A stretch of 64,000 nucleotides of DNA from Rhodobacterales bacterium HKCCE2091 (GCA_015689685.1 WVSL01000003.1:1-64000); one strand, 5' to 3'; shown: positions 33,643 through 43,643, counted from the first letter of the stretch. Notes: a model not told the origin generated them from the letters alone. Translations and numbers: made by a program.

Positions 33643-34893
33643 ATGGCCTATTCCGGTTTCCGCCTGTTTGCCGAGGCCCTGCGTGGCCACAGGGGCTGGC
33701 GCCCGCTCTGGCGCGACCCCGAGCCGCAGGCGGACTACGACATCGTCATCGTAGGCGGCGGCGGGCATGGGCTGTCCACGGCCTACTACCTCGCCACCCG
33801 CTTCGGGCAGGCCCGCGTGGCGGTGCTGGAAAAGGGCTGGCTCGGCTCCGGCAATATCGGGCGGAACACGACGATCATCCGCTCGAACTACCTCCTGCCC
33901 GGGAACCAGCCGTTCTACGAGCTGTCGATGAAGCTGTGGGAGGGGCTGGAGCAGGATTTCAACCTCAACGCGATGGTTTCGCAGCGGGGGGTCCTGAACC
34001 TCTGCCACACCGACGCGCAGCGCGACGCCTACCGGCGGCGGGGCAACGCGATGATCCTGTCCGGGGCGGACGCGGAGCTTCTGGATGCCGAGGGCGTCCG
34101 CGCGATGTACCCGTTCCTGAACTTCGACAACGCGCGGTTCCCGATCAAGGGCGGGCTGTTGCAGCGGCGCGGCGGCACCGCGCGGCACGACGGCGTGGCC
34201 TGGGGCTACGCGCGCGGGGCGGACCGGCGGGGCGTCGACATCATCCAGCATTGCGAGGTGACCGGGTTCCTGGTCGAGGACGGTGTCTGCAAGGGGGTCG
34301 AGACCAACCGTGGCACGATCCGCGCAGCCAAGGTCGGGGTGGCGGTCGCGGGGTCCACGGGGCGGGTGATGGCGAAGGCCGGGATGCGGCTGCCGATCGA
34401 AAGCTTCGCGCTTCAGGCCTTCGTCACCGAGGGGCTGAAACCCTGCATCGACGGCGTCATCACCTTCGGCGCGGGGCATTTCTACATCTCGCAGTCCGAC
34501 AAGGGCGGGCTCGTCTTCGGCGGCGACATCGACAGCTACAACTCCTACGCGCAGCGCGGGAACCTTCCGGTGGTGGAGGACGTGGCCGAGGGCGGCATGG
34601 CGCTGATGCCGATGATCGGCCGGGCGCGCGTGTTGCGGTCCTGGGGCGGGGTCATGGACATGTCGATGGACGGCTCCCCGATCATCGACCGCACGGGGAT
34701 ACCCGGTCTCTACCTGAACGCGGGCTGGTGCTACGGCGGGTTCAAGGCGACGCCCGCCTCCGGCTTCTGCTTCGCGCACCTGCTGTCGACCGACACGCCG
34801 CACGAGGTCGCACGGGCCTACCGGCTCGACCGCTTCGCACGCGGCGCGCTGATCGACGAGAAGGGCGCCGGCGCCCAACCGAACCTGCACTGA
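33643..34893 (+). CDS. mgdA: N-methylglutamate dehydrogenase subunit A (SoxB-like)
   Basis: A 416-residue beta-type subunit of a heterotetrameric sarcosine-oxidase-like enzyme. It carries the FAD dinucleotide motif VIVGGGGHGLSTAYYLA and the SGNIGRNTTIIRSNYL segment expected at the flavin/FMN site. The C-terminal GWCYGGFKATPASG also fits SoxB. With the three following genes it oxidises N-methylglutamate back to glutamate and yields a C1 unit. Length is typical. Confidence 0.92.
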   Translation: MAYSGFRLFAEALRGHRGWRPLWRDPEPQADYDIVIVGGGGHGLSTAYYLATRFGQARVAVLEKGWLGSGNIGRNTTIIRSNYLLPGNQPFYELSMKLWEGLEQDFNLNAMVSQRGVLNLCHTDAQRDAYRRRGNAMILSGADAELLDAEGVRAMYPFLNFDNARFPIKGGLLQRRGGTARHDGVAWGYARGADRRGVDIIQHCEVTGFLVEDGVCKGVETNRGTIRAAKVGVAVAGSTGRVMAKAGMRLPIESFALQAFVTEGLKPCIDGVITFGAGHFYISQSDKGGLVFGGDIDSYNSYAQRGNLPVVEDVAEGGMALMPMIGRARVLRSWGGVMDMSMDGSPIIDRTGIPGLYLNAGWCYGGFKATPASGFCFAHLLSTDTPHEVARAYRLDRFARGALIDEKGAGAQPNLH

Positions 34894-34903
34894 GGCCGCG
34901 ACG

Positions 34904-35164
34904 ATGCTGATCCCGCACCCGATCCTCGGCCCCCGCGACGCGCAGGAATTCACCTATCTCGGCCCCGCCACGCTGCTCGACCGGCCCGACGGCATGGCCG
35001 AGGGGGCGGGGCAGGCGATGTTCGACTACCTCTACCCGCGCGACAACCCGGCGGGGCCGCACCGGGAGCTCTGGTACCACGAACAGGGCGACCGGAGCTG
35101 GCTGATCGTCACCCGCGACACGGTCACCCACGAGATCACCGGCGCGGAACTGGTGAAGCCATGA
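34904..35164 (+). CDS. mgdB: N-methylglutamate dehydrogenase subunit B (SoxD-like)
   Basis: An 86-residue delta-type subunit with the family signature PAGPHRELWYHEQGDRSW and the closing VTRDTVTHEI. In the heterotetrameric sarcosine oxidase this subunit binds zinc through cysteines near the N-terminus and before the Trp. Here the N-terminal sequence is MLIPHPILGPRD and the protein contains no cysteine at all, so the zinc site is lost or changed. It overlaps mgdC by 4 bases. Confidence 0.9.
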   Translation: MLIPHPILGPRDAQEFTYLGPATLLDRPDGMAEGAGQAMFDYLYPRDNPAGPHRELWYHEQGDRSWLIVTRDTVTHEITGAELVKP

Positions 35165-38091
35165 AGCGGATCGACGGGGGCCTGATCGACCGGTCGCAAC
35201 CCATGAACTTCCGTTTCGACGGGCGGCGGTATTCCGGTTTCGCCGGGGATACGCTGGCCTCCGCGCTGCTCGCGAACGGCGTCACGCTCATGGGCCGAAG
35301 CTTCAAGTACCACCGTCCGCGCGGTGTGATGACAGCGGGGTCGGAGGAACCGAACGCGCTGGTCGAACTCCGCGACGGCGCGCGGCGGGAGCCGAACACG
35401 CGCGCCACGATGGCGGAGCTGTTCGACGGCCTCACCGCCACCAGCCAGAACCGCTGGCCCACGCTCGGCTTCGACGCGCTGGCGGTCAACGATCTCTTCG
35501 CGCCGTTCCTGACAGCCGGGTTCTACTACAAGACCTTCATGTGGCCGCAGGCGTTCTGGGAGAAGATCTACGAGCCGATCATCCGCCGTGCCGCCGGTCT
35601 CGGGTCGCTGTCGATGCTGCCGGACCCCGACGCCTACGACCGCGGGTACCTGCATTGCGATCTGCTGGTGATCGGCTCCGGCGCCGCAGGTCTCGCCGCC
35701 GCCCTGACTGCCGCGACGGCGGGGGCGGAGGTGGTGCTGGCGGAGGAGGATTTCCGGCTCGGCGGCCGGATGCTGGCGGAGACCGAACGGCTCGACGGGA
35801 CGCCCGCCCATGAGTGGGTCGCGGAGACGGAGGCCGCGTTGCGCGGCATGCCGAACGTCCGCATCCTGCCCCGCACCACGGTCTTCGGCGCCTACGACCA
35901 CGGCATCTTCGGCGCGGTGGAGCGGGTCGGCGATCATCTCGAACGTGCCGCTGTCCGCCAGCGGATCTGGCGCATCACCGCGCGCCGGTCGATCCTCGCA
36001 GCCGGGGCGATAGAGCGGCCCATCGCCTTCGCGGGCAACGACCGCCCCGGCGTGATGCTGGCGGGCGCGGTCCGGACCTACCTCAACCGCTACGCCGTCG
36101 CGCCGGAGGGCCGGGTGGCGGTGTTCACCTCCTCCGACGACGGCCACCGCACCGCGCTCGACCTGATCGCGACGGGCGTTCCCGTCCTCGCCGTCATCGA
36201 CCCGCGAGAGGATGCGCCGCGCTTCGGGGACTACACCGTGATGGCGGGCGCGACCGTCACCGGCACGATCGGGCGGAAGGCGCTGAAGGCCATCGAGGTG
36301 ACGGCGGCCGACGGCTCCGCGGACTGGCTCGAATGCCGGACCCTCGCGGTGTCGGGCGGCTGGAACCCGACGCTGCACCTGTCGGCGCACCATCGCGGCA
36401 AACCGGCCTGGGACGACACGATACACGCCTTCGTGCCGGGCGGGGAGCTGCCGCCGGGCATGTCCGTCGCGGGCGGCGCGGCGGGGAAGGGCGGTCTCGC
36501 CTCGGCGCTCGCGGATGGCGCGGACAAGGCGAAGCAGGCGTTGAAGGCGCTCGGAATCCGGGCCAAACGGGTCGACCTGCCCGGCGCGGAGGACGCGCCC
36601 GCCGCGCTGTCGCCGGTCTGGCACATCCCCGGAAAGGGCCGCGCCTGGGTCGATTTCCAGAACGACGTGACGGTGAAGGACATCGCGCTGGCGCAGCGGG
36701 AGAACATGGTCTCGGTCGAGCACCTGAAGCGCTGGACCACGCTCGGCATGGCGACGGACCAGGGCAAGACCGCGAACGTCACCGCGCTCGCCGTCATGGC
36801 GGAACTGACCGGCAAGACCATCCCCGAAACCGGGACGACCACCTACCGCCCGCCGTTCTCGCCCGTCTCGCTCGGCGCGCTGGCCGGCGGCGATCCCGGT
36901 AAGCACTTCCGCCCGACCCGCCTGACCCCGACCCATCACTGGGCCGAGGCGCGGGGCGCGGTCTTCGTGGAGGCCGGCCAGTGGCTTCGCGCGCAGTATT
37001 TCCCGCAACCCGGCGAAACCCACTGGCGCGAGAGCGTCGACCGGGAGGCGAAGGCGGTGCGCGCCGGTGTCGGGCTCTGCGACGTCACCACGCTCGGCAA
37101 GATCGACGTGCAGGGGCCGGACGCGGGCGCGTTCCTCGACCGGGTCTATTCCAACGGCATGGCCAGCCTCGCCGTCGGCCGGGTCCGCTACGGCCTGATG
37201 CTGCGCGAGGACGGGATCGCCTACGACGACGGCACCTGCGCGCGGCTGGCGGAGGACCACTACGTCGTCACCACCACCACGGCCAATGCGGGCCTCGTCT
37301 ACCGCAACATGGAATTCGCGCGGCAGGGGCTCTTCCCGGATCTCGACGTGCAGATCGTGTCCTCGACCGACGCCTGGGCGCAGATCGCGGTGGCGGGGCC
37401 GAAATCGCGCGACTTGCTGACCCGGATCGTGGACGATGCGGACCTGTCGAACGAGGCGTTCTCCTTCATGGCCTGCGCCGCCGTTACGGTCGCGAACGGC
37501 CTCCGCGCGCGGCTTTTCCGCATCTCGTTCTCCGGCGAACTGGCCTACGAGATCGCCGTGCCCGCCCGCTACGGCGCGGCGCTGATGGCGCGGCTGATGG
37601 AACTCGGCGCGGACCTCGGGGTGACGCCCTACGGGACCGAGGCGCTCGGCGTCCTGCGGATTGAGAAGGGCCATGCCGCGGGGTCGGAACTGAACGGCCA
37701 GACCACGGCGGCGATGCTCGGTCTCGGGCGGATGGTGTCCACGAAGAAGGATTCCATCGGCGCGGTCCTGTCCCGTCGCGAGGCGCTCGCGGCCGATACG
37801 CGTCGGCTCGTCGGTCTCTCACCCATCGACCCCGAGGCCCGCGTGGTGCCCGGCGCCCATCTCTTTGCCGAGACGGCGGAGCGGCGGATCGACACAAGCG
37901 AGGGCTGGATCACCTCCGCCTGCCACTCCCCGCACCTGGGCCATTCCATCGGCCTGGGTTTCCTCGCCGACGGCGCGGCGCGGATGGGCGAGATCGTCGT
38001 CGCGGACAACCCGGTGGAAGGCGGGCAGATCCGCGTGAAGGTGGTTTCGCCCCATTTCATCGACCCCGAGGGAGGCCGTCAGCGTGACTGA
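35161..38091 (+). CDS. mgdC: N-methylglutamate dehydrogenase subunit C (SoxA-like)
   Basis: A 976-residue alpha-type subunit. An N-terminal ferredoxin-like domain (about 1-110; MNFRFDGRRYSGFAGDTLA, KYHRPRGV) is followed by an NAD/FAD dinucleotide domain (VIGSGAAGLAAAL near 172) and a C-terminal GcvT-like tetrahydrofolate domain (about 600-970; SFSGELAYEIAVP, LGVLRIEKGH). It channels the methyl carbon of N-methylglutamate to tetrahydrofolate. Length equals the usual SoxA size. It overlaps mgdB and mgdD, consistent with equimolar subunit synthesis. Confidence 0.93.
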   Translation: MKRIDGGLIDRSQPMNFRFDGRRYSGFAGDTLASALLANGVTLMGRSFKYHRPRGVMTAGSEEPNALVELRDGARREPNTRATMAELFDGLTATSQNRWPTLGFDALAVNDLFAPFLTAGFYYKTFMWPQAFWEKIYEPIIRRAAGLGSLSMLPDPDAYDRGYLHCDLLVIGSGAAGLAAALTAATAGAEVVLAEEDFRLGGRMLAETERLDGTPAHEWVAETEAALRGMPNVRILPRTTVFGAYDHGIFGAVERVGDHLERAAVRQRIWRITARRSILAAGAIERPIAFAGNDRPGVMLAGAVRTYLNRYAVAPEGRVAVFTSSDDGHRTALDLIATGVPVLAVIDPREDAPRFGDYTVMAGATVTGTIGRKALKAIEVTAADGSADWLECRTLAVSGGWNPTLHLSAHHRGKPAWDDTIHAFVPGGELPPGMSVAGGAAGKGGLASALADGADKAKQALKALGIRAKRVDLPGAEDAPAALSPVWHIPGKGRAWVDFQNDVTVKDIALAQRENMVSVEHLKRWTTLGMATDQGKTANVTALAVMAELTGKTIPETGTTTYRPPFSPVSLGALAGGDPGKHFRPTRLTPTHHWAEARGAVFVEAGQWLRAQYFPQPGETHWRESVDREAKAVRAGVGLCDVTTLGKIDVQGPDAGAFLDRVYSNGMASLAVGRVRYGLMLREDGIAYDDGTCARLAEDHYVVTTTTANAGLVYRNMEFARQGLFPDLDVQIVSSTDAWAQIAVAGPKSRDLLTRIVDDADLSNEAFSFMACAAVTVANGLRARLFRISFSGELAYEIAVPARYGAALMARLMELGADLGVTPYGTEALGVLRIEKGHAAGSELNGQTTAAMLGLGRMVSTKKDSIGAVLSRREALAADTRRLVGLSPIDPEARVVPGAHLFAETAERRIDTSEGWITSACHSPHLGHSIGLGFLADGAARMGEIVVADNPVEGGQIRVKVVSPHFIDPEGGRQRD

Positions 38092-38608
38092 CCTGACACC
38101 GACCACCGCTTTCGGCGTGTCCGCCCCGCGGGACGAGCGCCACGGCGCGCTGACCTTGAGCGAGCGGACCGACATCGCGCTCGCCACCCTTGCGCTCCGC
38201 GCCGGAACCGAACCGCCGACCGCGCTGCCGGAACCGGGCGAGGCCACCGATGCCGCCGTCTGGCTCGCGCCCGGCCAGTGGATGCTGATGGCCCCGGGGG
38301 AGGCGGAGACGGATTTCGCCGCCAGGGTCGCGGCGACCGCGCCGGGCTGCTCCGTCACCGAGCAGACCGACGGGTGGGTGATCGTGGACATCGACGGGCC
38401 GGCGGCGGCGATCGAGACCCTGCGCGAGAGGCTCGTGAACCTGCCGCCCTCGGCGCTCGCCCCGGGCCGCGGCACCCGCACCGTCCTGCACCATGTCGGC
38501 ATCATCGCGATCCGTCCCGCGCCGGACCGGCTGACGATCATGGCGATGCGCTCCTATGCCGGCTCGCTCTGGCACGCGCTTGCCACCGCCGCCGACCGCA
38601 CGACCTGA
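38084..38608 (+). CDS. mgdD: N-methylglutamate dehydrogenase subunit D (SoxG-like)
   Basis: A 174-residue gamma-type subunit, short and low in conserved motifs as usual for SoxG. Recognisable parts are AVWLAPGQWMLMAP, QTDGWVIVDIDGPAA and the closing RSYAGSLWHALATAA. It overlaps mgdC by 8 bases and ends the operon; the LysR gene starts 36 bases later. Confidence 0.88.
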   Translation: MTDLTPTTAFGVSAPRDERHGALTLSERTDIALATLALRAGTEPPTALPEPGEATDAAVWLAPGQWMLMAPGEAETDFAARVAATAPGCSVTEQTDGWVIVDIDGPAAAIETLRERLVNLPPSALAPGRGTRTVLHHVGIIAIRPAPDRLTIMAMRSYAGSLWHALATAADRTT

Positions 38609-38644
38609 CTTGCCGCCGGGGCGCCTTCGCCGCACTCTCTGCCC

Positions 38645-39553
38645 ATGTCCTTCACGCTAAAGCAGATCCGCTACTTCGTCGGCGTCGCGGAATACGGCAG
38701 CGTCAGCCGCGCCGCGCAGGAACTGTCGATCTCGCAGAGCGCGGTGACGGAGGCGGTGAAGGAGCTGGAGGCGCGGCTTGGCGTGAAGCTGTTCGAACGC
38801 CGCCGCAGGGGCCTCGAGACCACGCATCACGGCCACGTCTTCCTTCGCCACGCCAAGGCGATCCTGACCGAGGTGTCGAGCGCGGAAAGCAGCATCGCCG
38901 CCAGCCCCGACGCGTTGAAGGGCACGCTCAACATCGGCGTTACGTCGCTGACAGCGGGTTACGTCCTGTCCGACATCCTGTCGCGCTTCCGCCGGGCATG
39001 GCCGGGGGTGGAGGTCAGCGCGAGCGAGGACAGCGGGGAATACCTCGAACACCTGCTGATCGGGGGCGAACTCGACGTCGCGGTGATCGTGGTGTCGAAC
39101 CTGCGCAACGTGCAGGCGCTGAATTCCGAGATCCTGACCGTCTCGCCCTACCGCCTGTGGCTTCCCATCGGGCATCCGCTGTCGGCGCGGGAGAGCATCG
39201 GGCTGGAGGACCTGGCCGCCGAGCCGCAGATCGTGCTGGACGTGGACGAGATGCAGGCCGAGGCGCTGCGCATCCTCTCCGTGTTTCCGAACCGGCCGCG
39301 GGTGGCGTTCCGCACGCGGTCGGTGGAGGCGGTGCGGTCGCTGGTGGCGAGCGGCGCGGGCCTCGCGCTGCTGCCCGACCTCGTCTACCGGCCATGGTCG
39401 CTGGATGGCGACCGGATCGAAAGCCGGGATGTCTCGGGCCGCCTGCCGGTGGTGCAGGTGGGGCTCGTCTGGCGGCGGGGCGCGGCGATGTCGGAGGCGA
39501 CGCGGGCGTTCCTGTCCGTCGCGCGGAGCTACCACGCGCCGCGGGTGCGGTAA
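38645..39553 (+). CDS. LysR-family transcription regulator
   Basis: A 302-residue LysR regulator with an N-terminal winged helix-turn-helix (1-62; GSVSRAAQELSISQSAVTEAVKELE) and a C-terminal substrate-binding-like co-inducer domain (about 92-295). It stands between the mgd operon and the polyamine-type transporter, in the same orientation, so it could control either. Two imperfect palindromes follow its stop, in front of the transporter genes, and are candidate binding sites. Confidence 0.9.
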   Translation: MSFTLKQIRYFVGVAEYGSVSRAAQELSISQSAVTEAVKELEARLGVKLFERRRRGLETTHHGHVFLRHAKAILTEVSSAESSIAASPDALKGTLNIGVTSLTAGYVLSDILSRFRRAWPGVEVSASEDSGEYLEHLLIGGELDVAVIVVSNLRNVQALNSEILTVSPYRLWLPIGHPLSARESIGLEDLAAEPQIVLDVDEMQAEALRILSVFPNRPRVAFRTRSVEAVRSLVASGAGLALLPDLVYRPWSLDGDRIESRDVSGRLPVVQVGLVWRRGAAMSEATRAFLSVARSYHAPRVR

Positions 39554-39611
39554 TTTCCCGGCACTCCGCAGGCCCGACCGGTTGTTGCAGCGCCTGTTTG
39601 CGCCCTTGATA

Positions 39612-39658
39612 TCGGCAAAACCGAAATCACGCCCCGGAAGTTTGAATTTGCGAATTCA
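39612..39658. promoter_or_regulatory. two small palindromes upstream of the ABC operon
   Basis: In the 161-base gap before the transporter genes there are TCGG-5-CCGA (39612-39624) and TGAATT-4-AATTCA (39643-39658). Both lie in the only A/T-richer part of the gap. They are plausible regulator sites, perhaps for the adjacent LysR protein; no -35/-10 pair was clear. Confidence 0.35.
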
Positions 39659-39714
39659 CCGGGCCTGCCGGAACATCGCGATCAAGAAAATCACCATGCG
39701 CAGGGGGTGGTCCG

Positions 39715-40875
39715 ATGACCAGAACGCAACTCACGGGAACTGCAATGGCGCTTGTGCTGGCCCTGACCGGGCCGGGCATCGCGCAGGTATCGGAACTGGG
39801 CGAGGGCGAGGGGGCGGTCAGCATCGTCGCCTGGCCCGGCTACATCGAACGGGGCGAGACCGATCCGAACTTCGACTGGGTGACCTCCTTCGAGGAAGCC
39901 ACCGGCTGCATGGTCGAGATCCAGACCGCCAACACCTCGGACGAGATGGTGGCGCTGATGAACGAGGGCGGCTTCGATCTCGTGACCGCCTCGGGCGACG
40001 CCTCGCTCCGGATGATCGCGGGCAACCGGGTCCAGCCGATCAACATCGACCTCATCCCGAGCTGGTCGACGGTCGACCCGCGCCTTCAGGACGCGCCGTG
40101 GCACACGGTCGACGGCACCCATTACGGCGTGCCCTACATGTGGGGCCCGAACGTCCTGATGTACAACACCGACGTCTTCGGGGACACGCCGCCGACCTCG
40201 TGGTCCGTGGTGTTCGAGGAACAGATCCTGCCGGACGGGGAATCGAACGCGGGGCGGGTGCAGGCCTATGATGGCCCGATCCACATCGCCGACGCCGCGC
40301 TCTACCTGATGACGCACCAGCCCGAGCTCGGCATCACCTCGCCCTACGAGCTGAACGCCGACCAGTACGCCGCCGCGCTGGACCTCCTGCGGCAGCAGCG
40401 CCAGCTCGTCAGCCGCTACTGGCACGACGCCTTCATCCAGATCGACGACTTCAACAACGAGGGCATCGCGGCCTCGGGATCCTGGCCGTTCCAGGTGAAC
40501 ATCCTCCAATCCGGCGGGGCGCCCGTCGCCAGCGTCATCCCCGAGGAAGGCGCGACCGGGTGGGCCGACACGACCATGATGGGCGTCGACGCGGAGCATC
40601 CCAACTGCGCCTACATGTGGATGGAACACACGCTGTCCTCGAACCTGATGTCCGATCTGTCGGTCTGGTTCGGCGCCAACCCCGCCGTGCTCGACGCCTG
40701 CACCGACGGCTCCGGCATGCAGACCGCCGAGGGCTGCACGGCGAACGGGCTGGACGACTTCGAGCGCATCAGCTTCTGGACCACCCCGGTCACGGCCTGC
40801 GAGAGCCAGAACGGCGAATGCGTCCCGTACTACCGGTGGGTTTCGGACTACATCGGCGTGATCGGTGGACGGTAA
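39715..40875 (+). CDS. polyamine-type ABC transporter substrate-binding protein
   Basis: A 386-residue periplasmic binding protein of the PotD/PotF type. It has a signal peptide of about 23 residues ending GPGIAQ, then VSIVAWPGYIERG, the domain-crossing PYMWGPNVLMYN and the late GWADTTMMGVDAEHPNCAY. Several C-terminal cysteines could form disulphides. It opens an operon with an ATPase and two permeases and ends with patD, which supports putrescine or a similar amine as ligand. The start is preceded by AGGGGGTGG. Confidence 0.87.
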   Translation: MTRTQLTGTAMALVLALTGPGIAQVSELGEGEGAVSIVAWPGYIERGETDPNFDWVTSFEEATGCMVEIQTANTSDEMVALMNEGGFDLVTASGDASLRMIAGNRVQPINIDLIPSWSTVDPRLQDAPWHTVDGTHYGVPYMWGPNVLMYNTDVFGDTPPTSWSVVFEEQILPDGESNAGRVQAYDGPIHIADAALYLMTHQPELGITSPYELNADQYAAALDLLRQQRQLVSRYWHDAFIQIDDFNNEGIAASGSWPFQVNILQSGGAPVASVIPEEGATGWADTTMMGVDAEHPNCAYMWMEHTLSSNLMSDLSVWFGANPAVLDACTDGSGMQTAEGCTANGLDDFERISFWTTPVTACESQNGECVPYYRWVSDYIGVIGGR

Positions 40876-40883
40876 CCCGCATT

Positions 40884-40914
40884 CCGGCGCCCGGCCCCCG
40901 CGGTCGGGCGCCGG
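40884..40914 (+). other. intercistronic hairpin after the binding-protein gene
   Basis: A perfect 10-bp inverted repeat CCGGCGCCCG / CGGGCGCCGG with an 11-base loop and no T run. It sits between the substrate-binding gene and the ATPase gene. Such hairpins commonly protect the upstream message, so binding protein would exceed the membrane components. Confidence 0.65.
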
Positions 40915-40927
40915 GCAGGGGGAAGTC

Positions 40928-41914
40928 ATGGACATCGCGGTGAAATTCGATGGAGTGTCGCGCCATTTCGGCGAGGTTCGCGCCATCGACGGGCTGGATC
41001 TGGAGATCGGCGAGGGCGAGTTCTTCGCGCTTCTCGGGCCGTCGGGGTCGGGCAAGACCACCTCGCTCCGGCTGATCGCGGGGTTCGAACGCCCGACCAC
41101 CGGGCGGATCGAGATCTTCGGATCGGACGCGACCGACGTGCCGCCCTACCGCCGCCCGGTGAACACCGTGTTCCAGGATTATGCCCTGTTCCCGCACCTG
41201 AACGTCGCCGACAACGTGGCCTACGGGCTGCGCGTCGCGGGCGTCGGCAAGGCGGAGCGCCTCAAGGCGGCGGACGAGGCGCTGGCGATGGTCGCGCTGT
41301 CGGGCTACGGCGCGCGGCGGCCGGCGGAGCTGTCGGGCGGGCAGCGGCAGCGGGTCGCGCTCGCGCGCGCGCTGGTGAACCGGCCCAAGGTGCTGCTGCT
41401 CGACGAGCCGCTCGGCGCGCTCGACCTGAAATTACGGGAGCAGATGCAGGAGGAGTTGAAGACGCTCCAGCGCAGCCTCGGCATCACCTTCGTCTTCGTC
41501 ACCCACGACCAGGGCGAGGCGCTGTCGATGGCCGACCGCGTCGCCGTGTTCTCGGACGGGCGCATCCAGCAGATCGGAACGCCGGAGGACATCTACCACC
41601 GGCCGGAAACCCCCTTCGTCGCGGATTTCGTGGGCTCTTCCAACGTGTTGCCGCCCGACGTTGTCATGGACCTAACCGGCATTCGCGCCCCCGCCAGCCT
41701 GCGCCCGGAACGCATCCGCCTGACCCGCGAAGGCCACGAGGCCGAGGTCGTCGGGTCCAGCTTCACCGGCGCCACGACGCGGCTGAAGCTTCGCTTCCGG
41801 GGGATGCCGCTGACCGTGCAGCTGCCGTCCGACGCCGCCCCCCGCGCCCCCGGCAGCATCGTCCATATCGCGTGGGACGACGACGCGCTGCACCTGATGG
41901 AGGGCGGGGCGTGA
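40928..41914 (+). CDS. ABC transporter ATPase (PotA-like)
   Basis: A 328-residue ABC ATPase with Walker A GPSGSGKTT, Q-loop VFQDYALFPHL, signature LSGGQRQRVALARAL, Walker B LLLDEPLGALD and the switch His in VTHDQGEAL. A C-terminal TOBE-like domain (about 240-328) is typical of polyamine/iron importers. It should power the adjacent permease pair. The stop overlaps the GTG start of the first permease. Confidence 0.92.
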   Translation: MDIAVKFDGVSRHFGEVRAIDGLDLEIGEGEFFALLGPSGSGKTTSLRLIAGFERPTTGRIEIFGSDATDVPPYRRPVNTVFQDYALFPHLNVADNVAYGLRVAGVGKAERLKAADEALAMVALSGYGARRPAELSGGQRQRVALARALVNRPKVLLLDEPLGALDLKLREQMQEELKTLQRSLGITFVFVTHDQGEALSMADRVAVFSDGRIQQIGTPEDIYHRPETPFVADFVGSSNVLPPDVVMDLTGIRAPASLRPERIRLTREGHEAEVVGSSFTGATTRLKLRFRGMPLTVQLPSDAAPRAPGSIVHIAWDDDALHLMEGGA

Positions 41915-42831
41915 GCGACGCGGCCAGCCCCTCGCGCCTGTCCGACACGCTGTGGCGGCGGCCGCGCCTGCTGCTCCTCCTTCTGCTGATCCCGCCCGCG
42001 CTCTGGCTCGGCATCGTCTACCTCGGCGCGCTCTTCGCGCTGCTCGCGCAATCGTTCTTCTCCATCGACGACTTCACCGGCCTGATCCGCTACGAATGGA
42101 CGCTCCGCACCTATGGCGAGCTGTTCCGCGCGGCGAACCTCGACATCATCCTGCGCACCGTCGCGATGGCCACCGCGGTCACCATCGGCGCCGCGATCAT
42201 CGCCTTCCCCATTGCCTACTTCGCGGCCCGCTACGCGCGCGGGAAGTGGAAGGCGGTGTTCTACCTCGGCATCATGCTGCCGCTCTGGTCGAGCTACCTG
42301 GTGAAGGTCTACGCGTGGAAGCTGATCCTGGCGCGCGAGGGCATCCTGAACTGGCTGTTCGAGACCCTGCACCTCGGCTGGCTCCTGAACGCCTACCTGT
42401 CGCTGCCGGTCGTCGGCGGGAACTCCCTGTCGGTCAGCTGGACCGGCACCTTCCTCGTCTTTCTCTACGTCTGGCTGCCCTACATGATCCTGCCGGTGCA
42501 GGCCTCGCTCGAACGCATCCCGCCCTCGCTGATCGAGGCTTCGGGCGATCTCGGGGCCGACCCGCGCGCGACGCTCCGCAACGTCATCCTGCCGCTGGCG
42601 CTGCCGGGCATCGTCGCGGGGTCGATCTTCACCTTCTCGCTGACCCTCGGCGACTACATCATCCCGCAGATCATCGGCACCTCTGCGCGGATGATCGGGC
42701 AGGCGGTCTACCAGTTCCAGGGCACGGCGGGAAACATCCCGCTGGCTGCCGCCTTTGCCGTGGTGCCCATCGTGATCATGGGCATCTACCTGACGATCGC
42801 CCGCCGCGCGGGGGCCTTCGATGCGCTCTGA
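41911..42831 (+). CDS. ABC transporter permease (PotB-like)
   Basis: A 306-residue inner-membrane permease with about six helices. The EAA loop that docks the ATPase reads [20 protein letters not shown]. The GTG start at 41911 overlaps the ATPase stop (GTGA). Its 3' end overlaps the second permease by 11 bases. Confidence 0.9.
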   Translation: MSDAASPSRLSDTLWRRPRLLLLLLLIPPALWLGIVYLGALFALLAQSFFSIDDFTGLIRYEWTLRTYGELFRAANLDIILRTVAMATAVTIGAAIIAFPIAYFAARYARGKWKAVFYLGIMLPLWSSYLVKVYAWKLILAREGILNWLFETLHLGWLLNAYLSLPVVGGNSLSVSWTGTFLVFLYVWLPYMILPVQASLERIPPSLIEASGDLGADPRATLRNVILPLALPGIVAGSIFTFSLTLGDYIIPQIIGTSARMIGQAVYQFQGTAGNIPLAAAFAVVPIVIMGIYLTIARRAGAFDAL

Positions 42832-43627
42832 CCGCGCCCCCCTCGGCCTGAAGATCGCGGCCGGCGCGGGGCTTGCCTTCCTGCACCTGCCGATCCTGCT
42901 GATCTTCGTCTACGCCTTCACCACCGAGGACACCTCCTACCAGTGGCCGCCCCCCGGCCTGACGCTGGAATGGTTCGCGGTGACCTGGAACCGCCCCGAC
43001 GTGTGGGAGGCGCTCGGCCTGTCGTTGAAGGTGGCGTGCTTCTCCACCGCCATCGCACTGGTGCTCGGCACGCTTTGCGCCGCCGCCGTCGCGCGGTCGC
43101 GGTTCTTCGGGCGCGAGGCGATCTCGCTGCTGGTCATCCTGCCGATCGCGCTGCCCGGCATCATCACCGGCATCTCGCTCCGCTCCGCGTTCCACCTGAT
43201 GGACATCCCGTTTTCCACGCTGACCATCGTGCTCGGCCACGCGACGTTCTGCATCGTCGTGGTCTACAACAACGCGGTCGCCCGGTTCCGGCGCACCTCC
43301 GCCAGCCTGATCGAGGCGTCGATGGACCTCGGCGCGACCTCGTTCCAGACCTTCCGGCTGGTGATCCTGCCGAACATCGCCACGGCGCTGCTCGCGGGGG
43401 GGATGCTCGCCTTCGCGCTCAGCTTCGACGAGGTCATCGTCACCACCTTCACCGCGGGCCGGCAGCAGACCCTGCCGATCTGGATGCTCGAAGAACTCGT
43501 CCGCCCGCGCCAGCGTCCGGTCACCAACGTCGTCGCGATGGTGGTGGTGCTGGTCACGTTCCTGCCGATCCTCGGCGCGTACTACCTCACCCGCGGCACC
43601 GAAACCGTCGCGGGACACGGAAAATGA
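42821..43627 (+). CDS. ABC transporter permease (PotC-like)
   Basis: A 268-residue inner-membrane permease with six predicted helices and the EAA loop [20 protein letters not shown]. It pairs with the preceding permease. The next gene, patD, starts 17 bases later, tying uptake to oxidation of the imported amine. Confidence 0.9.
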   Translation: MRSDRAPLGLKIAAGAGLAFLHLPILLIFVYAFTTEDTSYQWPPPGLTLEWFAVTWNRPDVWEALGLSLKVACFSTAIALVLGTLCAAAVARSRFFGREAISLLVILPIALPGIITGISLRSAFHLMDIPFSTLTIVLGHATFCIVVVYNNAVARFRRTSASLIEASMDLGATSFQTFRLVILPNIATALLAGGMLAFALSFDEVIVTTFTAGRQQTLPIWMLEELVRPRQRPVTNVVAMVVVLVTFLPILGAYYLTRGTETVAGHGK

Positions 43628-43643
43628 GATGGGAGGGAATTCC

